A DNA stretch of 49,831 nt from Blastocatellia bacterium (GTDB taxonomy: Bacteria; Acidobacteriota; Blastocatellia; Pyrinomonadales; Pyrinomonadaceae). Made by a program: the position numbers and the translations under genes. Shown piece by piece: positions 8,161-15,801 of the stretch; within the stretch, counting starts at the first letter, position 1; the number at the start of each line of letters is the position of its first letter. The notes below the pieces were generated by a model. The model did not search any database, was not told the origin of the DNA, and saw only the letters and a program-made list of their open reading frames with translations. The stretch spans positions 1 through 49,831 of the forward strand of contig JAEUQI010000012.1 in the NCBI GenBank assembly GCA_016789145.1, read 5' to 3'.

Positions 8161-9507
8161 GTGAATAAGAGTGTCATCAAAATTGTGGCGGCCCTAGTCG
8201 TGGCATTACTGCCACTCGTTATTGTTGACTCGCCGATACAAGCTCGCGTATTAGCCATAGCGTCGCTTTGTCTCGCTGTTTGGTTCCTTGAGATCGCACC
8301 GCCATTTGTCCCGACGTTTCTACTTTGGGCTCTCGTACCGTTGCTCTTACTGTCACTTGATCAGACGTATTCGATAGCGACAGTCCTTTCCTGGTCAGCT
8401 GATCCGGTTATGGCATTGTTCTTCGGTGGTTTTTGTTTAGGTGTCGCCACCTCCGTATATGGTGTGGATAAACGACTTGCGTCACTTATCATAAGACTTG
8501 GCGGAGGTTCGTTCTATCTTCTGCTTTGCTTGACGATCGGATCAACGGCCTTTTTATCGATGTGGATGTCGAACATCGCGGCAGCGGCACTTATGATCGC
8601 GTGCCTCCGGCCGCTGCTTTCCGAGTTCGAGCTCGAGGATCGTGTGCGCCGCACATTATTGGTCGGAGTCGCACTTGGAGCGGACCTTGGCGGGATCGCG
8701 ACACCGATCGGTACAGGTCCGAATGCAATAGCAATAGCATCTATCTCGGCGAAGACCCAGGTTTCCTTTATTGATTGGATGCTCTTTGCCCTGCCGCTAA
8801 CGATAGGAATGCTCGCGGTGGCGTTCATATTCCTTTCAATTCGCTCGCGAAATATTGCTGGCGAATGGGACAAGCGTTCGGCTTCTTTTGTCGATGATCA
8901 GCTCGAAACAGAGACCCAGGCTAAGAGCACTGTACCATTCGTAGTGCTGATCTCAGCCACGGTTCTAAGCTGGCTTACCGAGCCGATGCATGGAATTCCT
9001 GCTGCAGTCACGTCTGTCTCGGCCGCTGCTGTTATGTTCGCGACCGGCATGCTGCGGAAAGAACATCTTCGAAGGATCGACTGGTCGACACTGCTGCTGA
9101 TCGCGGGCGGTATCACACTGGGCAGACTCTTTGAACGCTCTGGCACGATCTCAATGCTGACGTCACAAATGCCTTTTTCAGATCTCGATCCAACAATGGC
9201 GCTTTTTGCAATTTGCTTGATAAGTGCCTTGTTTTCAGCACTTATGAGCAACACGGCGACCGTGGTTATGCTGATTCCCATCGCCACGGCGATCATACCT
9301 GAGCCGTCGACAGCACTACTGGTTGCGATCTCTGCGTCGTTCGGGATCCCATTCGTTATCAGCACACCACAGAATGCGATGGCGTATGGCGAAGGCGGTC
9401 TCCGCACATCAGATCTATTCTATCCGGGGATCGTTATCATGGTTATTGGCTGCCTGATAGTAAGCCTGACCGGAAGGTACGTTCTCGGGCTCGTTGGTAT
9501 TCAGTAA
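8161..9507 (+). CDS. DASS/SLC13-family sodium-anion symporter
   Basis: This is an inner-membrane protein of about 448 residues with at least ten hydrophobic segments, of the divalent anion:Na+ symporter type (dicarboxylate or sulfate class; substrate not predictable). Family features are GGIATPIGTGPNAIA after the first re-entrant hairpin and SALMSNTATVVMLIP near the C-terminus. The second SNT sodium motif is intact, but the first reads SNI (SMWMSNIAAA), a departure from SNT. It is the only plus-strand gene in the left cluster and stands between mnmG and mnmE; its stop converges on the mnmE stop with 2 bp between. The start is uncertain: GTG at 8158 or 8161 places TM1 at the usual distance, and TTG at 8113 would add 16 residues. 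No good ribosome-binding site is seen for any. Confidence 0.85.
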   Translation: MNKSVIKIVAALVVALLPLVIVDSPIQARVLAIASLCLAVWFLEIAPPFVPTFLLWALVPLLLLSLDQTYSIATVLSWSADPVMALFFGGFCLGVATSVYGVDKRLASLIIRLGGGSFYLLLCLTIGSTAFLSMWMSNIAAAALMIACLRPLLSEFELEDRVRRTLLVGVALGADLGGIATPIGTGPNAIAIASISAKTQVSFIDWMLFALPLTIGMLAVAFIFLSIRSRNIAGEWDKRSASFVDDQLETETQAKSTVPFVVLISATVLSWLTEPMHGIPAAVTSVSAAAVMFATGMLRKEHLRRIDWSTLLLIAGGITLGRLFERSGTISMLTSQMPFSDLDPTMALFAICLISALFSALMSNTATVVMLIPIATAIIPEPSTALLVAISASFGIPFVISTPQNAMAYGEGGLRTSDLFYPGIVIMVIGCLIVSLTGRYVLGLVGIQ

Positions 9508-9509
9508 AC

Positions 9510-10898
9510 TTACTTGCCAATACAAAATGTTGAAAATACACGCGTTAGCATATCTTCTGTTGTGGTTTCGCCGGTTATCTCGCCTAAGAACTTTAGGGCG
9601 TTATGCAGCCCGACAAGCACTATCTCTTCGCTTATTCCAGCCGAAATACCCTCAATTGACGATTCGATCTCCGCACAGGTTCGTATCAGCAGGTCGTGGT
9701 GCCTTGCATCGGTGATCAATAATCCTGAGGATAAAATTTGATCGGCCGCTGTCGGATCGATCAGCCTACGCTTCAATTCGTCAATACCTTCACCCGTCTT
9801 TGCAGATATCGGCACCAATCTATTGCGGATCGGGGCGAAATGAGAATCCTTTGCCGCGATCATATGATCTACATCGGTCGATGGAACCTTGTCGATCTTA
9901 TTGAGAGCGACCAAGAAATTCATTTCACTAGCGTCCTGGAGTATCTGTCGATCATCGTCCGAAGTTTGAACACTTGCGTCTAGCAAGACAATCACAACAT
10001 CAGCATCCGCCATGGCTGCTTTCGAACGCTCGACGCCGATAGACTCAACTAGATCCTCAGCTTCTCGTAATCCAGCCGTATCGATCAAGGAGACCGGGAC
10101 TCCATCAATATCTAGCCGTTCGTTCAGTTGGTCGCGAGTAGTACCGGCAATGTCGGTGACGATAGCCCGTTCGTGTCCAAGCAAGTAATTGAAAAGACTC
10201 GACTTACCGACATTTGGCCGCCCGACGATCGCGACCTTGATGCCCTCCCGAATAAGGTGTCCGGCACAAAAAGTGTCCGCTAGCCGCTTTGCCTCGGCGG
10301 CGACATCTCGCAATTTTGCATTGACCTCGTCGAGTTGTGCTTCGGGCAGATCGTCTTCGACAAATTCAAGTGCCGACTCAAGGACGACGATCACATTCAG
10401 CAGATCGTCTTTCAACGGCTGTAGCCGTTTCGACAATTCACCTCGCATCTGCCTGACAGCTTGCCGCGCCGACGCCGTCGTCTGGGAATCGATCAGGTCG
10501 CGTATTGCCTCAGCCTCCGCGAGATCAATTCGGCCATTAGCGACGGCCCGCAGTGAAAACTCGCCCGGCTCTGCCATCCGGGCCCCAAGCGAAAGGCATA
10601 CGTCCAACACTTGACGTAGAAGCACTGGAGAGCCGTGGCAACTGAGCTCGACAACGTCCTCGCCGGTAAACGAATTGGGAGCTTTGAAGTAAGTGATCAG
10701 TGCAGTGTCGATCGATTCATTCGATCTTGGATCTAAGATTGATCGGAGTGTTGAGTTCCTTGCCTTCGGGTCGAAACTCCCATCGCCGACCAAATTCCTC
10801 ACAATTCGAAGCGAATTCTCACCACTGAGACGCACGACGCCTATACCGCTACGGCCATTGGGGGTTGCTAATACGATGATCGTTTCAGACATAGCCAT
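9510..10898 (-). CDS. mnmE: tRNA modification GTPase MnmE (TrmE)
   Basis: MnmE is the GTPase partner of MnmG in wobble-uridine modification. The 462 residues show the N-terminal folate-binding domain ([21 protein letters not shown]), a helical domain, and a central G domain with [12 protein letters not shown] (G1), GTTRDQ (G2) and [10 protein letters not shown] (G3). NKID (G4) and SAKTG (G5) follow. The C-terminus is FCIGK, the family's Cys-containing ending. The start overlaps the stop of the upstream hydrolase (TGATG), and AGGAGA lies 12 bases before it, so the pair is probably coupled. A second ATG two codons in (10892) is an alternative. Confidence 0.96.
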   Translation of the reverse strand: MAMSETIIVLATPNGRSGIGVVRLSGENSLRIVRNLVGDGSFDPKARNSTLRSILDPRSNESIDTALITYFKAPNSFTGEDVVELSCHGSPVLLRQVLDVCLSLGARMAEPGEFSLRAVANGRIDLAEAEAIRDLIDSQTTASARQAVRQMRGELSKRLQPLKDDLLNVIVVLESALEFVEDDLPEAQLDEVNAKLRDVAAEAKRLADTFCAGHLIREGIKVAIVGRPNVGKSSLFNYLLGHERAIVTDIAGTTRDQLNERLDIDGVPVSLIDTAGLREAEDLVESIGVERSKAAMADADVVIVLLDASVQTSDDDRQILQDASEMNFLVALNKIDKVPSTDVDHMIAAKDSHFAPIRNRLVPISAKTGEGIDELKRRLIDPTAADQILSSGLLITDARHHDLLIRTCAEIESSIEGISAGISEEIVLVGLHNALKFLGEITGETTTEDMLTRVFSTFCIGK

Positions 10899-11731
10899 CA
10901 GTCGATCTGTTCTCCTATCCAGTCGCTGATCGAGCGGAGAACCTGATCTTTGTTGGTCTCAATAAATAGATTATGGAACGCACCTTCGATTTTCTGATAA
11001 TCAATGGTACGCGTCGAATTTGCAACGAATCTTTCGCTTCCGTTGATCGGCGATATTCGATCCGCTTCGCCGTGAATGATCAAGGTGGGAACCCCAACAT
11101 CGCCCGCGCGCGCTTGAACTTGGTCGATCGCAGAGATCACTTCGGCTCCGAGCCGAGCAGTAACTTTTGTCTGAAACAATGGATCCGAGGTGTAAACGCT
11201 TGCAGCATAAGCATCGCGAGTGATCTCAGAAAGATCTAGCCCCGACGGTAACGATAGCTTAGGAGCGATCCGCGAAATGGCTTTCATCGCTTTCCGCACA
11301 ATTGGAGACGCTCCGTCAGCCGAAAGCGCAGGTGCGACCGCGACAACACCATCGATCCGATTCGAATGGTTAAGCGCATAATTGATCGCAATGAGCCCGC
11401 CCATGCTAAGTCCGACCAGAAAGAGAGGCTTATCAAACCGAGACGAAATGTTCGATACAACGACATCAACATCTTTGAGGTAGTCGTCCCAACTCTCGAT
11501 ATACATCCTTCGTCCTTCAGACTCACCATGTCCGCGCAGGTCAAAGGCAAAGACCGTAAACCCTTTATCAACAGAGAATTCGTAGAAATTTTGATACGGC
11601 AGTGACCTAGAATGATCGCCCATACCGTGTATCAGTAGGATTCCGGCCCTCGGGACGGCGTCAGGTTCGACAAAGTGCGTACTAAGGTTGCAACTCTTGA
11701 AAGAGAGAGACTCTGGAAAAGCGCTTTTCAC
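10898..11731 (-). CDS. Alpha/beta hydrolase, monoacylglycerol-lipase-like (lysophospholipase)
   Basis: This is a 277-residue cytoplasmic serine hydrolase. The oxyanion segment is LIHGMGDHSRS, the nucleophile elbow is GLSMGG, the acid is in IIHGEADRISP and the histidine is in GAFHNLF. These follow the layout of the Hydrolase_4/monoacylglycerol lipase group. The substrate cannot be read from sequence. It overlaps khpB by 4 bp (ATGA) and mnmE by 1 bp, so it is locked into the yidC-khpB-mnmE transcript, where this kind of gene is not a usual member. A link to lipid turnover near YidC is possible but speculative. Confidence 0.88.
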   Translation of the reverse strand: MKSAFPESLSFKSCNLSTHFVEPDAVPRAGILLIHGMGDHSRSLPYQNFYEFSVDKGFTVFAFDLRGHGESEGRRMYIESWDDYLKDVDVVVSNISSRFDKPLFLVGLSMGGLIAINYALNHSNRIDGVVAVAPALSADGASPIVRKAMKAISRIAPKLSLPSGLDLSEITRDAYAASVYTSDPLFQTKVTARLGAEVISAIDQVQARAGDVGVPTLIIHGEADRISPINGSERFVANSTRTIDYQKIEGAFHNLFIETNKDQVLRSISDWIGEQID

Positions 11732-12177
11732 TGTAACCGGATCTGCAATCGACGTTCGCGGCCGTCACCGACCGATTCGGTGAATAGGTCTTCTTCCTTT
11801 TGCAACGACATGTGGATGATACGGCGCTCGGTGGAATTTAGAACGCCAAAGGTGAATGGTCGACCGTTCTTGCGAACTTGGTCAGCGGCAAAGCGGGCCA
11901 TTGCGTGAAGCTCAGCTTTCCTAGTCTGGCGGAAACCTTCGGCATCCACGATGAACCGATGTTCGCGGTCGAGTTCGCGGCCGAATGATTGAAACAACAC
12001 GACTTCGAAAGCGTCGAGTAACTCGCCGTTCTCAGCCAATGCAAAATGTGCATCTTCGCCGCTCAGGTTGAGCAGACAACCTTCCTCGGTGATCGAAGAA
12101 TCAACCTTGAGGTCGAAACCAAGGTCATCGAGTACGCCCGACAGAAATACTTTTGCATTTTCGCAGATCTGTTCCAT
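11728..12177 (-). CDS. khpB: RNA-binding protein KhpB (Jag/EloR), KH and R3H domains
   Basis: This 149-residue protein is of the Jag/KhpB family, an RNA-binding partner of KhpA linked to cell-envelope growth in Firmicutes. Residues 1-70 match the KH-like part (FLSGVLDDLGFDLKV, FEVVLFQSFGRE), and 85-149 the R3H part (RKAELHAMARFAADQV, LNSTERRIIHMSLQ). The N-terminal Jag_N domain found in longer homologues is absent, which is common outside Firmicutes. It sits directly after yidC, its usual neighbour, 10 bp downstream, and overlaps the next gene by 4 bp. Confidence 0.9.
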   Translation of the reverse strand: MEQICENAKVFLSGVLDDLGFDLKVDSSITEEGCLLNLSGEDAHFALAENGELLDAFEVVLFQSFGRELDREHRFIVDAEGFRQTRKAELHAMARFAADQVRKNGRPFTFGVLNSTERRIIHMSLQKEEDLFTESVGDGRERRLQIRLQ

Positions 12178-12187
12178 TTTTAATCTC

Positions 12188-14107
12188 CTAAGCTAACTTT
12201 GGCTTCACCTTCTTCGCACCTTTGGGAACTTCGGCGACAACCTCAGTTTCCGGTGGCAAATTCGGTTTGTTGAAATGGTTAATGACCATCTGTTGTCCAA
12301 AGCTCACAATGTTGCCAAAGAACCAGTATAACAACAGCCCGGACGGTGCCATCCACATGACCCAAAGCATCATTATTGGCATGATGTACGTCATCATTTT
12401 CTGTTGCATTTGCTGCTCAGGAGTGATGGCAGCGGCTTGAGGTGTGAACTTCATCGACAGGATCATCGACAACGCAAACGCAAACTCAAGAATATGCCAT
12501 GGATCAGCGGCCGATAGGTCGGGGAGCCAAAGGAACGACGCCTGACGAACTTCGAGCGAAACCGTGACTGCTGTGTAGAATGCGATCAGCAGCGGGAACT
12601 GCAGCAGCATCGGCAGACAGCCGCCGATGGGCAGAGCGTCCTTGGTCATCTTGAGCTGCTGCATTTGCAGGTCTCGCATGCGTGGGTCGTCGTTTGAGAC
12701 GCCCTTCTTTTGCAGGTCTTTGATCTTGTCCTGGATCTCCTTCATCTTCGGAGCATTGCCCGAAGCTTTCTTGAAAGATTTCGACTGCGTCCACCTAAGC
12801 GGGAAAAGCAGCATGTAGAACAGGAATGTGAAAACGATGATAGCGATGCCGTAATTTCCCGTCAGCCAATTAAAGAAATTGAGCGAATGCAGAACGACGA
12901 TGGCGATCGGTTTGATCATCCAACGCAAGAACGAATACGAGCTGAAATTGATCACATTCGTGATCTCGACCTCGCGTCCGAGCGTGGTCGCTGAGCTATC
13001 GCTGATCTGTTTGAGCAGAAAGTAATCTTTCGTGCCCGTATAAACTTTGGTCACCGAGCCGTCCGTATTTATCGGCAAATAGGCGGTTACCAGGTGCCGA
13101 GTTTCGCTGGTCGTCGGGTTGCGAAGTATCCACTGAAAGATGCTGTAAAAGAACGGTTTTGTCTGAACGTCGTACTTTGACGCACGATATTCGACCGATG
13201 TGGCCGGCGTTGCCGGAACCGCGACCATCGCGAAATACGAATCAGACACCGCTGCCCAATCGACGCTTCCTTTGTCGGTTAGTGTCGCGTTATTTGAGGC
13301 GTCATACGTAAACGAATAATTGCCCTGGTGACGATAGATATCGCCGCTAATGCCTGCTACTACTTCGGATTCCGGGTGATAGAACGTGTGGTTATTGATC
13401 GCGTGGTCGCCGATCGAGGCGCCGATCAGCAAACGGGTGTTCGGCACAGGCTGGCCGTTGTTCGTGAGCGTTACACCAAGGTCCGAAACGTAACTGTCGC
13501 CGCGAAATACAAAAGTTTTCTTGACCGAAACGCCGCCGTCCGTCAGCGTCATTTCGATGACACGCTGCTCGCCGTCGGCAAGCGTAATGGTGTCTTCGGC
13601 ACCGACGATCTGATAATTGCGTTCGTTGATCGAGGTATTCAGCGCCGCGTCGTCGGTTGCGATGCGGAATGGCAACTCACGCGGGCTGCGGTTCAACGCC
13701 TCTTGCGAGATCAACTGCATTGGCTTTTTCTCTGCATCGGTCGAACCATCGGCGTAAACTGGAATGTCAGCTTTCGGCGACTTGTTCTTGAGTATCACCC
13801 AACTCGACGCGACGGCTCCCTTCGAATCAAGCTTGACTTCATACAGCGGCGATTTGATCGTAATTGTTCGAGCGGGCGTAGTGTCAGGATTGGTAACAAC
13901 TGGCGGCGTTGATGTTGCCGCGGCGGGCTGTGCCGGAGCCGCCGTCGTCGGTGCGGCGGCGGCAACGTTAGCATTAGAATTTGCGTTCGTGTTGGCCGGC
14001 GGCGGCGTTGGGGCAAAAAACATCTGCCACGTAAACAACACTGCCATGGACAGAGCTGCCGCTATCAAAAACCGCGATTGATTACCGCTATTGGATTGAT
14101 TTTCCAT
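12188..14107 (-). CDS. yidC: Membrane protein insertase YidC (Gram-negative type)
   Basis: YidC inserts and folds inner-membrane proteins, alone or with SecYEG. The 639-residue chain has the Gram-negative layout. An N-terminal membrane helix (about 10-28) is followed by an Ala/Pro/Thr/Asn-rich linker (about 31-78) and a large periplasmic beta domain to about residue 390. The five-helix insertase core then begins at YSFLRWMIKPIAIVVLHSLN, with MLLFPLRWTQSKSFKK and GGCLPMLLQFPLLIAFYTAV. The C-terminus is lysine-rich, as expected for ribosome contact. The large periplasmic domain supports a cell with an outer membrane. Its neighbours yidD, rnpA and rpmH upstream and khpB downstream match the conserved origin cluster. 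Confidence 0.96.
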   Translation of the reverse strand: MENQSNSGNQSRFLIAAALSMAVLFTWQMFFAPTPPPANTNANSNANVAAAAPTTAAPAQPAAATSTPPVVTNPDTTPARTITIKSPLYEVKLDSKGAVASSWVILKNKSPKADIPVYADGSTDAEKKPMQLISQEALNRSPRELPFRIATDDAALNTSINERNYQIVGAEDTITLADGEQRVIEMTLTDGGVSVKKTFVFRGDSYVSDLGVTLTNNGQPVPNTRLLIGASIGDHAINNHTFYHPESEVVAGISGDIYRHQGNYSFTYDASNNATLTDKGSVDWAAVSDSYFAMVAVPATPATSVEYRASKYDVQTKPFFYSIFQWILRNPTTSETRHLVTAYLPINTDGSVTKVYTGTKDYFLLKQISDSSATTLGREVEITNVINFSSYSFLRWMIKPIAIVVLHSLNFFNWLTGNYGIAIIVFTFLFYMLLFPLRWTQSKSFKKASGNAPKMKEIQDKIKDLQKKGVSNDDPRMRDLQMQQLKMTKDALPIGGCLPMLLQFPLLIAFYTAVTVSLEVRQASFLWLPDLSAADPWHILEFAFALSMILSMKFTPQAAAITPEQQMQQKMMTYIMPIMMLWVMWMAPSGLLLYWFFGNIVSFGQQMVINHFNKPNLPPETEVVAEVPKGAKKVKPKLA

Positions 14108-14165
14108 CTATCTTTTACGTCCGTTATGAGCGTGCAAACCCAGTCGCTATCGCTCCCGGTTCTGA

Positions 14166-14375
14166 CTACTTCACCGGATCGTGCCCGCCCTCACAAAACG
14201 GATGGCAGCGCAACAAACGCTTGGTTCCCATCCAGATACCCTTTAGTGCACCGTATTTATCGACGGCCTGACGCGTATATTCCGAACAACTCGGCTCAAA
14301 CCGGCACGCAGGCGGTAGAAAAGGCGAAACGATCGCCTTATAAATACCAAGCATGTCGATCACTAAAAACTTCAT
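14166..14375 (-). CDS. yidD: Membrane protein insertion efficiency factor YidD
   Basis: YidD is a small membrane-associated protein thought to assist YidC-mediated insertion. The 69-residue reading starts MKFLVIDMLGIYKAIVSP and contains the family core CRFEPSCSEYTRQAV with three conserved cysteines, ending with LLRCHPFCEGGHDPVK. The start at 14375 has AGGA immediately upstream and gives the usual length. A longer frame to 14450 would read through a hairpin repeat and is not expected. It sits between rnpA and yidC, as in most bacteria. Confidence 0.92.
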   Translation of the reverse strand: MKFLVIDMLGIYKAIVSPFLPPACRFEPSCSEYTRQAVDKYGALKGIWMGTKRLLRCHPFCEGGHDPVK

Positions 14376-14395
14376 TTCCTGTCTTAGATCGTTAA

Positions 14396-14465
14396 TTGTA
14401 AATTGGACGATTGTTAACTGGTAGCCATTTGCCCTTTCCCTAGGTAACAATCCACCAATTTACAA
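14396..14465. repeat. 70-bp imperfect hairpin between rnpA and yidD
   Basis: The left arm 14396-14416 (TTGTAAATTGG, two bases, GATTGTTA) matches the reverse complement of the right arm 14445-14465 at 19 of 21 positions, around a loop of about 28 bases. It begins 3 bp after the rnpA stop and ends 20 bp before yidD. It could be a REP-like element or an mRNA-processing hairpin that separates rnpA from yidD and yidC expression. Confidence 0.7.
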
Positions 14466-14468
14466 TCA

Positions 14469-14981
14469 TCACTTCGCGGCTAACTTGCCTATCAGCATTC
14501 GAAACTCAGCCAGCGGCTTCTCGAGTTTTGCGAAAACTATGCTTCGCCGTGCATTTAGCACAATGTCATAACGCTGCGTCAATGCATCCAGTTCCCTGCG
14601 GCTCAATCTGAAACACTCTCTCATCAGGCGTTTTGCGCGGTTACGGTCGTGTGCCTTGCCGATCGCCTTTTTCGTGGCGGTCACGCCAATACGATTCAGC
14701 GGCCTGTTATTCGGCATCGCAAACATCGTCATCAGGCGGCCCTCACATCGCGTGCCCTGTTCGTAAACACGAAGAAACTCGGCGCGCTTAGCGAGCCGAG
14801 CTTCCTTAGGTAACGCAAAACTTAATAGTGATGAACCGTCAGCCGCTTGCGGCCTTTGGCGCGGCGTCGTTTCAAAACGGCGCGGCCGTTCTTTGTCGCC
14901 ATGCGTGCTCGAAACCCGTGCTTTTTGGCGCGTCTGCGATTGTTTGGTTGAAACGTTCTCTTTGGCATACTTGCTCTCCAT
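14469..14981 (-). CDS. rnpA: Ribonuclease P protein component with N-terminal extension overlapping rpmH
   Basis: RnpA is the protein subunit of RNase P, which trims the 5' end of tRNA precursors. The conserved fold starts at [20 protein letters not shown] and includes the RNR-type motif in [19 protein letters not shown], then [10 protein letters not shown]. No ATG, GTG, TTG, CTG or ATT codon lies in frame between the ATG at 14979-14981 and the conserved core. The next possible start falls inside the core and would destroy it. The protein should therefore begin at [13 protein letters not shown], giving 170 residues with about 55 basic, Arg/Gln-rich extra residues. This extension is encoded by the same bases as rpmH, in another frame. 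A longer frame to 15056 crosses the promoter and is rejected. Confidence 0.9.
   Translation of the reverse strand: MESKYAKENVSTKQSQTRQKARVSSTHGDKERPRRFETTPRQRPQAADGSSLLSFALPKEARLAKRAEFLRVYEQGTRCEGRLMTMFAMPNNRPLNRIGVTATKKAIGKAHDRNRAKRLMRECFRLSRRELDALTQRYDIVLNARRSIVFAKLEKPLAEFRMLIGKLAAK
14822..14968 (-). CDS. rpmH: 50S ribosomal protein L34, nested out of frame inside rnpA
   Basis: L34 is a small, very basic protein of the large ribosomal subunit. The 48 residues read [18 protein letters not shown], then [20 protein letters not shown] and [10 protein letters not shown]. All the family positions are there ([36 protein letters not shown]). The start lies 13 nt inside the rnpA gene in a different frame, and GGAG eight bases before it is part of the rnpA start (ATGGAG). 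The whole gene lies inside rnpA. rpmH is normally upstream of rnpA; complete nesting is known from Thermus. Confidence 0.93.
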   Translation of the reverse strand: MPKRTFQPNNRRRAKKHGFRARMATKNGRAVLKRRRAKGRKRLTVHHY

Positions 14982-14985
14982 TATC

Positions 14986-15040
14986 TTCACTTCGCGAAGT
15001 GAAAACCTAGAGTTTACGCGCGCATAAAACCTTTTGTCAA
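14986..15040 (-). promoter_or_regulatory. rpmH/rnpA promoter and palindromic leader
   Basis: On the minus strand there is a -35 TTGACA (15035-15040), an 18-bp spacer and a -10 TAAACT (15011-15016), predicting transcription start near 15004. The first transcribed bases are then the perfect 18-bp palindrome TTCACTTCGCGAAGTGAA (14986-15003), directly before the rnpA start. It could be an operator or a leader hairpin. Confidence 0.6.
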
Positions 15041-15111
15041 AAGGCTTTCGGCGCATTTTTAGGCAGAACCAAGTCGTATCAAAATCAACGAAATAATTTG
15101 CCCGCTAAATA

Positions 15112-15158
15112 CGCCAAAGAACGCGGAAGATAGATTCTTCCTTTTGCGTTCTTTCGCG
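15112..15158. repeat. Hairpin downstream of purN
   Basis: CGCCAAAGAACGC and GGAAGA (15112-15130) pair with TCTTCC (15136-15141) and, after a TTTT bulge, GCGTTCTTT and CGCG (15146-15158), with one mismatch. It lies 3 bp past the purN stop, so it may end or stabilise the purN transcript. It lacks the terminal T-tract of a typical terminator. Confidence 0.5.
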
Positions 15159-15161
15159 ATT

Positions 15162-15722
15162 TTACCGGGCCAAAATTCTTAGCGCGTCGACGTACGCCCC
15201 GTGTTCTTGTTCTAGGATGCGTGCTGAGAGAGATTCGACGGTGTCGTCTGGCAATCGCGGGACCTCGCGTTGCAGGATGACGGGGCCATGGTCGAGGAGT
15301 TCGTCAACGTAGTGGACGGTGCAGCCGGTGACTTTGACGCGGGCGTCGAAGGCTTGTTTTTGGGCGTTGAGGCCGGGAAACGCAGGCAGCAGGCTTGGGT
15401 GAATGTTGATGATCTTGTTTGGGAAAGCCTGAACAAAATCGGGCGAGAGCAGCCGCATGTAGCCTGCGAGACAAACAAGCTCGACATCACGTTTCTTTAG
15501 CTCGCTAATGATCTCAGCATCGTGCTCGGCGCGTTTGCGGCCGTTTCGCTCGACAACGACGGTCTCAACACCGCGCTCGCGAGCCTTTGCCAAACCCGCG
15601 GCGTCCGCCTTATCGCTAATAACAACCACGACCTCGCTCGACGGCACATCGCCGCTCCGCACAGCATCGACGATCGCCACCATATTCGACCCGCGGCCTG
15701 AGATGAGAATTCCGATCTTCAT
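15162..15722 (-). CDS. purN: Phosphoribosylglycinamide formyltransferase PurN
   Basis: PurN transfers a formyl group from 10-formyl-tetrahydrofolate to GAR, the third step of purine synthesis. The 186 residues start MKIGILISGRGSNMVAI (phosphate-binding loop), and carry NIHPSLLPAFPGLNAQKQAF with the catalytic Asn and His. TGCTVHYVDELLDHGPVI follows with the catalytic Asp. Length is typical. purM, which acts two steps later, lies 2.3 kb away on the same strand but is not in the same transcript. Hairpin repeats flank the gene on both sides. Confidence 0.95.
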   Translation of the reverse strand: MKIGILISGRGSNMVAIVDAVRSGDVPSSEVVVVISDKADAAGLAKARERGVETVVVERNGRKRAEHDAEIISELKKRDVELVCLAGYMRLLSPDFVQAFPNKIINIHPSLLPAFPGLNAQKQAFDARVKVTGCTVHYVDELLDHGPVILQREVPRLPDDTVESLSARILEQEHGAYVDALRILAR

Positions 15723-15728
15723 AAGAAG

Positions 15729-15797
15729 TTAGCCACAGAGTACACAGAGAGCCGTGAGAAAGCCAATCTCTGCCAACTCTGAAGTCTCTGTGGCTAA
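15729..15797. repeat. Imperfect inverted repeat (TTAGCCACAGAG type)
   Basis: TTAGCCACAGAG at 15729-15740 is repeated as its exact reverse complement at 15786-15797, with further pairing of CAGAG (15745-15749) and CTCTG (15777-15781). The element fills the gap between the purN start and the stop of the next gene. It looks like a dispersed REP-type intergenic repeat. Confidence 0.65.
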
Positions 15798-15801
15798 GCT
15801 A

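Noticed and set aside
14982-15056. Longer rnpA start at 15056
   Set aside because: The extra codons cover the predicted promoter and leader palindrome, and no ribosome-binding site precedes that start.
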